A stretch of DNA of 6,122 nt from Methanomethylovorans sp. (GTDB lineage: Archaea; Halobacteriota; Methanosarcinia; Methanosarcinales; Methanosarcinaceae), in contig JAHFZE010000106.1 in NCBI GenBank assembly GCA_020854785.1, positions 1-6,122 of the forward strand, in the 5' to 3' direction. This document shows, in pieces, positions 1 through 5,918 of the stretch. Below the pieces are notes generated by a model. It was not told the DNA's origin. It saw nothing but the letters and a program-made list of their open reading frames with translations, and ran no database searches. Numbering within the stretch: the stretch's first letter is position 1; each line of letters starts with the position of its first letter. The position numbers and the translations under genes were made by a program.

Positions 1-64
1 AGTTGCTGATATTGTGGCAATTGCCGGAAGCATGGACACATGTACAAGTGAGGTTGACAGGTGA
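1..64 (+). CDS. fpoD: F420H2 dehydrogenase subunit D, C-terminal end (partial)
   Basis: This is the last 20 codons of a gene that enters from the left edge, read in the frame starting at base 2 and ending with TGA at 62-64. The peptide ends ADIVAIAGSMDTCTSEVDR. This matches the C-terminus of the NuoD/49-kDa family, where an 'aDvvaiigSlDivfgEvDR'-like ending with a terminal arginine is typical. In Fpo, FpoD is the peripheral-arm subunit that sits on FpoH and helps form the electron-acceptor (methanophenazine) site. Only the tail is visible, so catalytic residues cannot be checked. The identity rests on this ending plus the following fpoH, which is the expected neighbour. The stop codon lies inside the ribosome binding site of fpoH. 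Confidence 0.86.
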   Translation, partial: VADIVAIAGSMDTCTSEVDR

Positions 65-66
65 TC
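59..66 (+). promoter_or_regulatory. Ribosome binding site of fpoH, overlapping the fpoD stop
   Basis: AGGTGATC is an eight-base match to the sequence complementary to the 3' end of archaeal 16S rRNA (as I know it, ending GGAUCACCUCC). It spans the last codon and stop codon of fpoD. ATG at 70 lies three bases beyond it, the same aligned spacing as at most other genes here. That favours ATG70 over GTG61 or ATG67 as the fpoH start. Confidence 0.6.
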
Positions 67-69
67 ATG

Positions 70-1095
70 ATGGAAATACCAGAAATTCTTTTCAACCCCT
101 GGATACGCGGTATTCTGGGACTTTGCCTTATGGGCGCTATATTTATGGGTGCGATGATAGCTGTCTGGTTCGAGCGTAAGCTATCAGCCGACATTCAGCA
201 GCGTCATGGTCCTAACAGAGTAGGCCCCCATGGAATATTCCAGTTGGTGGCAGATGCAATAAAACTGTTCACAAAGGAGGATATTATACCTGCTAATGCT
301 GATAAGTTCCTCTTTGTCTTTGCCCCGATCGTTCTTATGGGATCTGTTTTCCTGATGCTTGTGGCTATTCCTTTCGGTGCTGTGATCATAAACGGTAATA
401 CTTATCCGATAGCTGCTACCGACATGGATATAAGTATTCTTTACATTGAAGCTGTGTCAGCTGTTTCCGTAATTGGTATTTTTATGATAGCTTACAGTTC
501 AAACAACAAGTATTCCCTACTGGGTGCATTCAGGAACTTCGCACGCATGATCGGTTATGAGGTTCCCCTTGGGATATGTATTGTAAGCGTGGCTATAATG
601 GCCGGGTCTTTGAACATTGTTGATATTGCACAGGCTCAAAGTCCACTGTGGTTCATTATCATGCAGCCCCTCGGGTTCTTTGTGTTCTTTATAGCTCTCA
701 TGGCAGATATGGGTAGGCTGCCTTTTGACCAGAACGAATCCGAGGAAGAGCTCATTGCCGGGTGGATCACAGAATACACAGGTATGCGTTTTGGTCTTGG
801 TTTCTTTGCAGAATACATTCACCTGATACTTGGGTCCATGCTTGTGGTCCTGCTGTTCCTGGGTGGATGGAACCTGCCTGAAATGCTTACTTCTAACATG
901 CTGCTTGGGATCATCCTTCCCACAGCCTTCTTCCTGGGCAAGGTAGCCATAGTGATGTTGGCGATCATAATGATCAGATGGGCTGTTCCAAGGTTCAGGA
1001 TCGACCAGGTAGTAGACCTGAGCTGGAAGAGGCTTTTACCCCTGTCTTTGCTGAATCTGGGATGGGTAATATTACTGGCCTTGCTGGGAGTGTGA
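70..1095 (+). CDS. fpoH: F420H2 dehydrogenase membrane subunit H (NuoH/ND1 family)
   Basis: FpoH is the membrane subunit that, with FpoD and FpoB, forms the cavity where methanophenazine receives electrons and where redox energy is passed to the membrane arm. Seen here: a 341-residue protein from ATG70, with about eight hydrophobic segments. An ERK motif follows TM1 (residues 35-37), and GPNRVGP is at residues 47-53 in the first cytoplasmic loop. The acidic loop PFDQNESEEEL (218-228) is followed by the TEYTGMRFG block. These are the diagnostic NuoH signatures, and the length is normal for the family. The start is ambiguous: GTG61 (overlapping the fpoD stop as GTGA, with GAGGT at 50-54), ATG67 and ATG70 are all in frame, adding at most three residues. 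ATG70 has the best ribosome binding site. fpoI follows after 4 bases. Subunit identity is very secure; the acceptor being methanophenazine is inferred from the operon type. Confidence 0.96.
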   Translation: MEIPEILFNPWIRGILGLCLMGAIFMGAMIAVWFERKLSADIQQRHGPNRVGPHGIFQLVADAIKLFTKEDIIPANADKFLFVFAPIVLMGSVFLMLVAIPFGAVIINGNTYPIAATDMDISILYIEAVSAVSVIGIFMIAYSSNNKYSLLGAFRNFARMIGYEVPLGICIVSVAIMAGSLNIVDIAQAQSPLWFIIMQPLGFFVFFIALMADMGRLPFDQNESEEELIAGWITEYTGMRFGLGFFAEYIHLILGSMLVVLLFLGGWNLPEMLTSNMLLGIILPTAFFLGKVAIVMLAIIMIRWAVPRFRIDQVVDLSWKRLLPLSLLNLGWVILLALLGV

Positions 1096-1099
1096 CACC

Positions 1100-1543
1100 A
1101 TGGTTCTACAAAATATAAAAAAGGCACTAAAACATATTTATTTCAAGCCCCCGGTAACCAGGATGTGTCCGGAAGAACCCACAAGGCTCTCCGATAGATT
1201 CAGGGGCCTTCAAAAGCTGGATAAAAGCAAGTGTATAGGCTGTGGGATATGTGCTAACACCTGTCCTAACAACGCGATCAAGATCGTCAAGGCCAGGATC
1301 GGTCCTGACAGCAGCAAGAAGAGATGGTTCCCATCTATCGATGTCGGACATTGTCTGTTCTGTGGGCTGTGTATAGACCAGTGTCCCAAAGGAGCTCTTT
1401 CAAGCACTAAGGTATACCTGACAGGTGTCATTAGATGGGAGCACAATGATCTTCTCTTCACGCCGGACATGCTGGCAAGAGAGGTTGACATAAACGCTGA
1501 AAAAGAAGCTGGTGAGGAGGTAAGCAGATGGACACCTCAATAA
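1100..1543 (+). CDS. fpoI: F420H2 dehydrogenase iron-sulfur subunit I (NuoI family, two [4Fe-4S])
   Basis: FpoI is the ferredoxin-like subunit of the connecting arm. It holds the two clusters equivalent to N6a and N6b of complex I and relays electrons from the F420H2-oxidising side towards FpoB. The 147-residue protein has two classical motifs: C45-x2-C48-x2-C51-x3-C55-P and C85-x2-C88-x2-C91-x3-C95-P. By the usual pattern, the fourth cysteine of each motif ligates the other cluster. The segment RFRGLQKLDKSKC (33-45) before the first motif resembles the NuoI 'yRGl..l..dkCigC' lead-in. There is no membrane segment. An additional cysteine at position 23 is not a recognised ligand. ATG1100 lies 4 bases after the fpoH stop, with GGGAG at 1086-1090 inside the last fpoH codons as its ribosome binding site. 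The last 16 bases overlap the first J gene. The protein is compact but complete for the family. Confidence 0.96.
   Translation: MVLQNIKKALKHIYFKPPVTRMCPEEPTRLSDRFRGLQKLDKSKCIGCGICANTCPNNAIKIVKARIGPDSSKKRWFPSIDVGHCLFCGLCIDQCPKGALSSTKVYLTGVIRWEHNDLLFTPDMLAREVDINAEKEAGEEVSRWTPQ
1515..1521 (+). promoter_or_regulatory. Strong ribosome binding site of the first fpoJ gene, inside fpoI
   Basis: AGGAGGT is a perfect seven-base Shine-Dalgarno match six bases before ATG1528. It lies wholly inside the 3' coding part of fpoI (codons for Gly-Glu-Glu-Val). It fixes the start of the J N-terminal gene and gives a 16-base overlap with fpoI, which suggests coupled translation. Confidence 0.75.
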
Positions 1544-1815
1544 TTGCAGATGTTCTGGAAGTAATGGTATTTTCTATAATGGCCCTGCTATCCATATCTT
1601 TCGCCCTGTTAGTAGTCACAGCGAAGGATATAGTCAGGTCTGCATTGTCCCTGATTGTGGTCATGTTCGTAGTAGCAGGTTTGTACATAATGTTGAATGC
1701 CCAGTTCCTTGGGGTTATCCAGGTACTGGTGTACGTAGGAGCTATCGGTGTACTGATATTGTTCGCTGTCATGCTCACGAAGAAGGAGTTTGGAAGTGAT
1801 AAGGATGCTGAATAA
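1528..1815 (+). CDS. fpoJ: F420H2 dehydrogenase subunit J, N-terminal half (NuoJ/ND6 family)
   Basis: This encodes a 95-residue hydrophobic protein equivalent to the first three membrane helices of NuoJ: roughly residues 9-31, 36-55 and 61-84. The third segment contains AQFLGVIQVLVYVGAIGVL. This is the most conserved stretch of NuoJ, with the 'VYxGAI' motif at 68-73 that forms the flexible (pi-bulge) part of TM3 in complex I structures. It ends in a charged tail ([11 protein letters not shown]) at a clean TAA. Bacterial NuoJ is one protein of about 160-180 residues, so this is only half; the rest is encoded by the next gene in another frame. The two-gene arrangement is, to my knowledge, the same in Methanosarcina fpo operons, so I read it as a genuine split and not a frameshift. 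The start is set by AGGAGGT at 1515-1521. FpoJ sits between H and K and helps couple the redox site to the ion channels. Confidence 0.93.
   Translation: MDTSIIADVLEVMVFSIMALLSISFALLVVTAKDIVRSALSLIVVMFVVAGLYIMLNAQFLGVIQVLVYVGAIGVLILFAVMLTKKEFGSDKDAE
1796..1800 (+). promoter_or_regulatory. Likely ribosome binding site of the second fpoJ gene
   Basis: GTGAT, four bases before ATG1805, matches the GGTGATC portion of the archaeal ribosome binding sequence at the same aligned spacing as most other genes here. A competing AGGAG at 1784-1788 would instead serve GTG1796 (seven bases) and add three residues. The sequence alone does not settle which is used. Both sites lie inside the preceding gene. 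Confidence 0.4.
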
Positions 1816-2107
1816 ACATTTTACTGTTATGCAGATCCTGACTTCAGTGTATAACTTCTTCAGACCACGTATAGCAGGTATGATAATAGCTATTCTTTTC
1901 CTTGCAATAGTTCTCATATCAATAGGCTTTACAAACTGGAACACTGTGGACCAGCTCCCTCAGAATCCTATGGACCAGAGTAACATTCAGGGGATAGGTA
2001 TGTTGATATTTACTGACCTTGTTGTACCCTTTGAAATACTCTCGATAGTTTTACTTTCTAGCCTTATGGGAGCTATCTACATGGCAAAAGGAGATGGTAC
2101 TGAATGA
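1805..2107 (+). CDS. fpoJ: F420H2 dehydrogenase subunit J, C-terminal half (NuoJ/ND6 family)
   Basis: This 100-residue protein is the second part of the split NuoJ-type subunit. After a basic N-terminus (FFRPR at 18-22) it has a hydrophobic helix at about 24-42, equivalent to NuoJ TM4. A polar external loop rich in Asn, Gln and Pro follows (44-60). Then comes the conserved NuoJ C-terminal block [20 protein letters not shown] (64-83), which includes the 'LFT..v.PFEi.S' signature and TM5. It overlaps the first J gene by 11 bases in another frame and its stop overlaps the fpoK start as ATGA. In-frame alternative starts are GTG1796 and TTG1790; I prefer ATG1805 because it is an ATG with GTGAT at the usual spacing. 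Each half has its own start, stop and ribosome binding site, which supports two real genes forming one functional subunit (inference). Confidence 0.92.
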   Translation: MLNKHFTVMQILTSVYNFFRPRIAGMIIAILFLAIVLISIGFTNWNTVDQLPQNPMDQSNIQGIGMLIFTDLVVPFEILSIVLLSSLMGAIYMAKGDGTE

Positions 2108-2406
2108 TACCATTATTTTATTATCTTGCACTTTCCGCGATCATATTCTCAATAGGTCTGTTTGGGTTCATGACCCAGAGAAGTGGTATCAGGATGCTTA
2201 TGTGTGTGGAGCTTATGCTCAACGCCGCCAACATCAACCTGGTGGCATTTTCAAGCTATAATGCAGACCTTACCGGTCAGGTATTTGCTTTGTATTCAAT
2301 TGCTCTTGCAGCAGCTGAGGCAGCCGTTGGTTTTGCGATCCTGATGTCCATATATAGGGTAAGGGACATGATCGATCTTGACAAGATCAATGTATTGAGG
2401 TGGTAA
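2104..2406 (+). CDS. fpoK: F420H2 dehydrogenase membrane subunit K (NuoK/ND4L family)
   Basis: FpoK is a small three-helix membrane subunit that forms, with J, the fourth putative ion-translocation path next to subunits N, M and L. The 100-residue length is exactly that expected of NuoK. Two buried glutamates essential in E. coli NuoK are present at identical numbering: E36 in MCVELMLNA and E72 in [13 protein letters not shown]. Helices are at about 3-22, 29-49 and 60-84, ending in a polar tail ([16 protein letters not shown]). ATG2104 overlaps the stop of the preceding gene in ATGA, with GGAG at 2090-2093 ten bases upstream. Its TAA is two bases before the fpoL start. The identity is unambiguous. 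Confidence 0.96.
   Translation: MIPLFYYLALSAIIFSIGLFGFMTQRSGIRMLMCVELMLNAANINLVAFSSYNADLTGQVFALYSIALAAAEAAVGFAILMSIYRVRDMIDLDKINVLRW
2397..2402 (+). promoter_or_regulatory. Ribosome binding site that decides the fpoL start
   Basis: GAGGTG, six bases before ATG2409, lies in the last codons of fpoK. The in-frame GTG at 2400 sits inside this motif and would lose it, so ATG2409 is the better start. Confidence 0.65.
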
Positions 2407-2408
2407 AA

Positions 2409-4424
2409 ATGGCGATCGAAGACATGGCTTTTTTAATACCCGTGCTTCCGGCACTTGCTTTCGTGCTTACGTTCTTCCTGGGTAAGAAGCTGCCAAATGG
2501 TGGAGCCATTATCCCCATTGTTGCTATCTTTGCCTCGTTCATAATATCTTTGATGATCACGCTGAACTTGTTGCAGAACCCGGAGCAGGTTATTTCTCAG
2601 TCGTACAACTGGTTTGCCATACTCAATGTGGGTATACTTATTGACCCCCTGGCTGCTGTGATGCTTTGCATGGTTTCATTTGTCAGTTTGCTCATCCACA
2701 TATATGCTGTTGGCTACATGTCCCACGACAAAGCCCAGCCCAGGTATTTTGCAGAGACAGCTCTCTTCACAGCTGCAATGCTTGGAGTAGTTCTTTCTGA
2801 CAATATCCTTCAGTTCTTCATATGCTGGGAACTCGTGGGTCTGTGTTCTTACCTGCTCATTGGCTTCTGGTTCGAAAAGCCATCGGCCGCTTCTGCAGCA
2901 AAGAAGGCTTTTCTGACCACAAGGGTTGGTGACGTGATGTTCCTTGCAGGTATCATCCTGCTATTTTCCGATATCTTCAGGATATACAACGGTTCCATCC
3001 CCGAAGGAGTATATGTTCTCAGGTTCGATGAGATCTTCACTCACATACCTGAAATAGCAGCTCTCAATACACAGATCTTCGGATTCCAGGTAAGTCATCT
3101 GACCATTGTCACTCTGCTATTCTTCGGAGGAGCTGTGGGTAAATCCGGTCAGTTCCCTCTGCATGTGTGGCTGCCGGATGCAATGGAAGGTCCGACCACC
3201 GTTTCTGCTCTTATCCATGCAGCAACGATGGTTACAGCTGGTGTATATCTGGTTGCAAGGACATTCCCTATGTTCGTTGCAGCTCCTTATTCATTGCTCG
3301 TAGTTGCATATCTTGGAGCCTTCACTGCTCTGTTTGCGGCTACCATGGGACTTGTTATGAACGATATCAAGCGTGTCCTGGCATTTTCCACTATAAGTCA
3401 GCTTGGATACATGATGCTTGGACTTGGAATGGGTGCTGTCATCGGAATAACCGCAGTTGGAGATTCACTGTTCCACCTTATCAACCATGCATTCTTCAAG
3501 GCACTTCTCTTCCTGTGCGCTGGAAGTGTGATCCATGCAGTTGGAACTCAGGATATCAGACAGATGGGTGGCGTGAGGAAGGTCATGCCTATCACATTCG
3601 CGACCATGCTCATTGCATCACTGGCCCTGGCAGGTTTTGGTATCCCGGGAACCTCCATCGGTGTAAGTGGTTTCTTCAGTAAGGACCCTATAATCGAAGC
3701 AGCATACCTCTTCGGTGAGTCCACAGAAAACTGGATGCCCTATATATTCTCGATAGTAGCTGCTTTGTTGACATCTATCTATATATTCAGATTGATCTTC
3801 ATGACCTTTACAGGTAAGCCAAGGACCAATTATAAAGGGCACGAATCTCCATCCGTGATGACCGTTCCCCTCATGATATTGGGTGTTCTGGCACTTGTAT
3901 TCGGTGCACTCACAAAGACAGGCTTCGGAAAATTCCTGGAAGAAACATTTACCAATAATTTCGTTAACATGGATATCCATGCACTTGCAGAGATCGGTAA
4001 GTATCATCTGGCCTCGCATGGTGCCGGAGGTGAGCCATTGCTGATCCTCTGGATGCCAGTTATCGTGGCCGTTGCAGGTCTATTGATATCATATCTTATC
4101 TATGGTATGCGGATCATTGACATGTCCGGAATTGTTTCTAGAAAGAATCCGATATACAAACTGCTTTACAACAGGTACTACCAGAATACTATCTTTACTC
4201 AGTTCCTGGCAGTAAAGGTTGTATATGAAGGTCTTGCACTTGCCGGAAGGGCCATAGACAGAGGTTTTGACTGGCTGGTCGATATGATCGGCTATATATT
4301 CACTGAAGCCTCCGACGGTCTGAGGCAACTTCAGACAGGTGTGGTACAGAACTATGCTACTTCAGTGGTAACTGGTGTCAGTTTACTCATAATTCTAGTT
4401 AAGCTGATCCTGGAGGTATTCTAA
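2409..4424 (+). CDS. fpoL: F420H2 dehydrogenase antiporter-like subunit L (NuoL/ND5 family)
   Basis: FpoL is the most distal and largest antiporter-like subunit of the membrane arm and is expected to carry one ion channel. The 671-residue protein has many hydrophobic helices. Key residues of the family are visible: E141 in CWELVGLCSYLLIG (TM5 glutamate), K245 in GAVGKSGQFPLHVWLPDAME (TM7 lysine), K364 in LINHAFFKALLF, and K425 in GFFSKDPII (TM12 lysine). The core Proton_antipo_M-type block spans about 130-430. After a helix at about 542-562 comes an extended amphipathic stretch (about 567-648) with YNRYYQNTIF and LRQLQTGVVQNYA, then a last membrane helix (about 650-671). This corresponds to the lateral helix HL and TM16 of NuoL, which separates L from M and N. 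The start follows fpoK by 2 bases and the stop abuts the fpoM ATG. Full length, with no sign of damage. Confidence 0.96.
   Translation: MAIEDMAFLIPVLPALAFVLTFFLGKKLPNGGAIIPIVAIFASFIISLMITLNLLQNPEQVISQSYNWFAILNVGILIDPLAAVMLCMVSFVSLLIHIYAVGYMSHDKAQPRYFAETALFTAAMLGVVLSDNILQFFICWELVGLCSYLLIGFWFEKPSAASAAKKAFLTTRVGDVMFLAGIILLFSDIFRIYNGSIPEGVYVLRFDEIFTHIPEIAALNTQIFGFQVSHLTIVTLLFFGGAVGKSGQFPLHVWLPDAMEGPTTVSALIHAATMVTAGVYLVARTFPMFVAAPYSLLVVAYLGAFTALFAATMGLVMNDIKRVLAFSTISQLGYMMLGLGMGAVIGITAVGDSLFHLINHAFFKALLFLCAGSVIHAVGTQDIRQMGGVRKVMPITFATMLIASLALAGFGIPGTSIGVSGFFSKDPIIEAAYLFGESTENWMPYIFSIVAALLTSIYIFRLIFMTFTGKPRTNYKGHESPSVMTVPLMILGVLALVFGALTKTGFGKFLEETFTNNFVNMDIHALAEIGKYHLASHGAGGEPLLILWMPVIVAVAGLLISYLIYGMRIIDMSGIVSRKNPIYKLLYNRYYQNTIFTQFLAVKVVYEGLALAGRAIDRGFDWLVDMIGYIFTEASDGLRQLQTGVVQNYATSVVTGVSLLIILVKLILEVF
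4412..4417 (+). promoter_or_regulatory. Ribosome binding site of fpoM
   Basis: GGAGGT, seven bases before ATG4425, lies within the last codons of fpoL (Leu-Glu-Val). The fpoL stop TAA touches the fpoM ATG with no gap, so terminating ribosomes end directly on the next start. Confidence 0.7.
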
Positions 4425-5915
4425 ATGGCAATACCCATTCTATCTTTAATAGTACTGATCCCGTTTTTATTCGCAGTACTGACTCTATTCACAAAGACTA
4501 AAGAACAAGCAAGGGTCTCTGCCCTATTCTCCTCAGTGCTGGTACTGGCACTGAGCATGTTCATGTACTTTAACTTCGACAGTAAGACATCTCAGATGCA
4601 GTTCCAGGAATTTGCTCAGTGGGTGCCAAGTCTCGGGATCAATTATCAGCTGGGTATAGATGGCATCTCCATGCCACTCGTCCTGCTGAATGCCATAGTC
4701 ATACCTTTCCTCATACTATTCACATGGAATGATGACAAGAAGCAGCCCAACAGGTTCTATGCACTGATCCTTGCAACGCAGGGAGCCGTTATAGGTGTGT
4801 TCGTAGCGCTTGATTTCTTCCTGTTCTACGTGTTCTGGGAACTGACCCTGGTACCACTGTTCTTCATGGTGAGCATCTGGGGCGGGCCCGAGAAGCACAA
4901 GGCATCGATCAAGTTCTTCATTTACACACACGTGGGTTCACTTGTGATGCTGCTGGGTATATTTGGTCTCTACTTCGCTGCTTGGAAACAGACCGGTACT
5001 CCAAACATGGGTATTGAACATCTGCTTTCACAGTTCCAGTTCATAGCCAGCGGATTGTCCCGTGATCTTATATTCGTGGCACTGCTGTTCGGGTTCCTTG
5101 TGAAGATCCCTGTATTCCCGTTCCATTCTTGGCTGCCTGATGCATACGTTGAAGCACCGACCGCAGGCAGTGTGCTCTTCGTCCTGCTTAAGATAGGTGG
5201 TTATGGATTGTTCAGGGTCATGTTGCCCATACTGCCTTTCACACCATCCATGAACCTTATGATCACTATCATGGCAGCACTTGGTGCAGTGAGCATCCTT
5301 TACGGGGCTTTCCTTGCGCTGGCACAGAAGGACCTCAAACGCATGGTAGCATATTCCAGTGTAAGCCACATGGGTTATGTAACCCTTGGAGCTGCAGGTC
5401 TTGTTTCTCTCTCGGTTTCAGGAGCTATGTTCCAGCAGTTCTCACATGGGCTGATCATGAGCATAATGTTCATGGCATGTGGGGTCATCAACAATGCAAC
5501 GGGTACCAGGATCATCAATGAACTTGGCGGGCTTGCCAGAAAGATGCCCAAGCTTGCTGTGATCATGATGCTGGCTTTCATGGCCTCACTGGGGCTCCCG
5601 GGACTTACAGGATTTATTGCAGAGTTCCTGGTGCTGACATTTACATACATCAACCAGCCCACTTATGTGATCATAGCTATACTGGCCATCATCATCACAG
5701 CGGCATATCACCTGTGGGCAATGCAGAGAACAATGTTCGGTGTATATAACGAGAAGTTTGGAGCTTTGAAAGATATTTCTGCGTCACAGACGTTCTCGAT
5801 GGCTGTCATCGCGATACTGATACTTTACTTTGGACTGAATCCCAGTCCGGTGCTGGACATGATGATTACTAATTCCGAAAAACTGGTCAGCCTGATGGCT
5901 GTTGCGGGGGTGTGA
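4425..5915 (+). CDS. fpoM: F420H2 dehydrogenase antiporter-like subunit M (NuoM/ND4 family)
   Basis: FpoM is the middle antiporter-like subunit of the membrane arm. The 496-residue length and about 14 hydrophobic segments fit NuoM. Family-defining residues are present: E139 in FWELTLVPLFFMVSIWGG (TM5), K227 in FLVKIPVFPFHSWLPDAYVE (TM7), K256 in VLLKIGGYGLFR (TM8) and E400 in GLTGFIAEFLVL (TM12). The glutamate in place of the TM12 lysine is what separates NuoM-type from NuoL- and NuoN-type subunits. The motif AYSSVSHMGYV is also typical. It starts directly after fpoL. The stop region reads TGATAG (5913-5918), so a second in-frame stop follows the first, and fpoN begins at the next base. There is no lateral-helix extension as in fpoL, as expected for M. 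Confidence 0.96.
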   Translation: MAIPILSLIVLIPFLFAVLTLFTKTKEQARVSALFSSVLVLALSMFMYFNFDSKTSQMQFQEFAQWVPSLGINYQLGIDGISMPLVLLNAIVIPFLILFTWNDDKKQPNRFYALILATQGAVIGVFVALDFFLFYVFWELTLVPLFFMVSIWGGPEKHKASIKFFIYTHVGSLVMLLGIFGLYFAAWKQTGTPNMGIEHLLSQFQFIASGLSRDLIFVALLFGFLVKIPVFPFHSWLPDAYVEAPTAGSVLFVLLKIGGYGLFRVMLPILPFTPSMNLMITIMAALGAVSILYGAFLALAQKDLKRMVAYSSVSHMGYVTLGAAGLVSLSVSGAMFQQFSHGLIMSIMFMACGVINNATGTRIINELGGLARKMPKLAVIMMLAFMASLGLPGLTGFIAEFLVLTFTYINQPTYVIIAILAIIITAAYHLWAMQRTMFGVYNEKFGALKDISASQTFSMAVIAILILYFGLNPSPVLDMMITNSEKLVSLMAVAGV

Positions 5916-5918
5916 TAG

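Noticed and set aside
1086..1099. A terminator or promoter between fpoH and fpoI
   Set aside because: There are only 4 intergenic bases, with no T-rich run or TATA-like box positioned to act; the bases are explained as coding sequence and ribosome binding site.
517..1127. Antisense open frames of about 100 codons opposite fpoH
   Set aside because: They mirror conserved fpoH codons, including the PFDQNESEEEL loop, so open length is explained by codon bias on the true strand.
1528..2107. The J pair as a frameshifted pseudogene or sequencing error
   Set aside because: Both halves have good starts, stops and ribosome binding sites, the polar tail and basic head at the junction look like genuine termini, and a two-gene J is known to me from related methanogens.
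3167..3682. A 171-codon open frame on the + strand inside fpoL, rich in Cys, Trp and Ser
   Set aside because: It lies fully within fpoL in another frame. Its odd Cys/Trp-rich composition is what a shifted reading of a membrane-protein gene gives. It matches no family I know and has no independent ribosome binding site I could support.
3618..4019. A 133-codon antisense open frame opposite fpoL
   Set aside because: It is a shadow of a strongly supported gene; its Cys- and His-rich composition is typical of reverse-complement reading, with no recognisable domain.
5028..5369. A 113-codon antisense open frame opposite fpoM
   Set aside because: It is entirely covered by conserved NuoM-type coding sequence on the other strand, and it has no domain or operon context.
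2409..5915. fpoL and fpoM as a recent tandem duplication
   Set aside because: They share antiporter motifs, but they differ in length, in the TM12 residue (Lys versus Glu) and in the C-terminal lateral helix. This is the ancient L/M paralogy found in all complex I enzymes.
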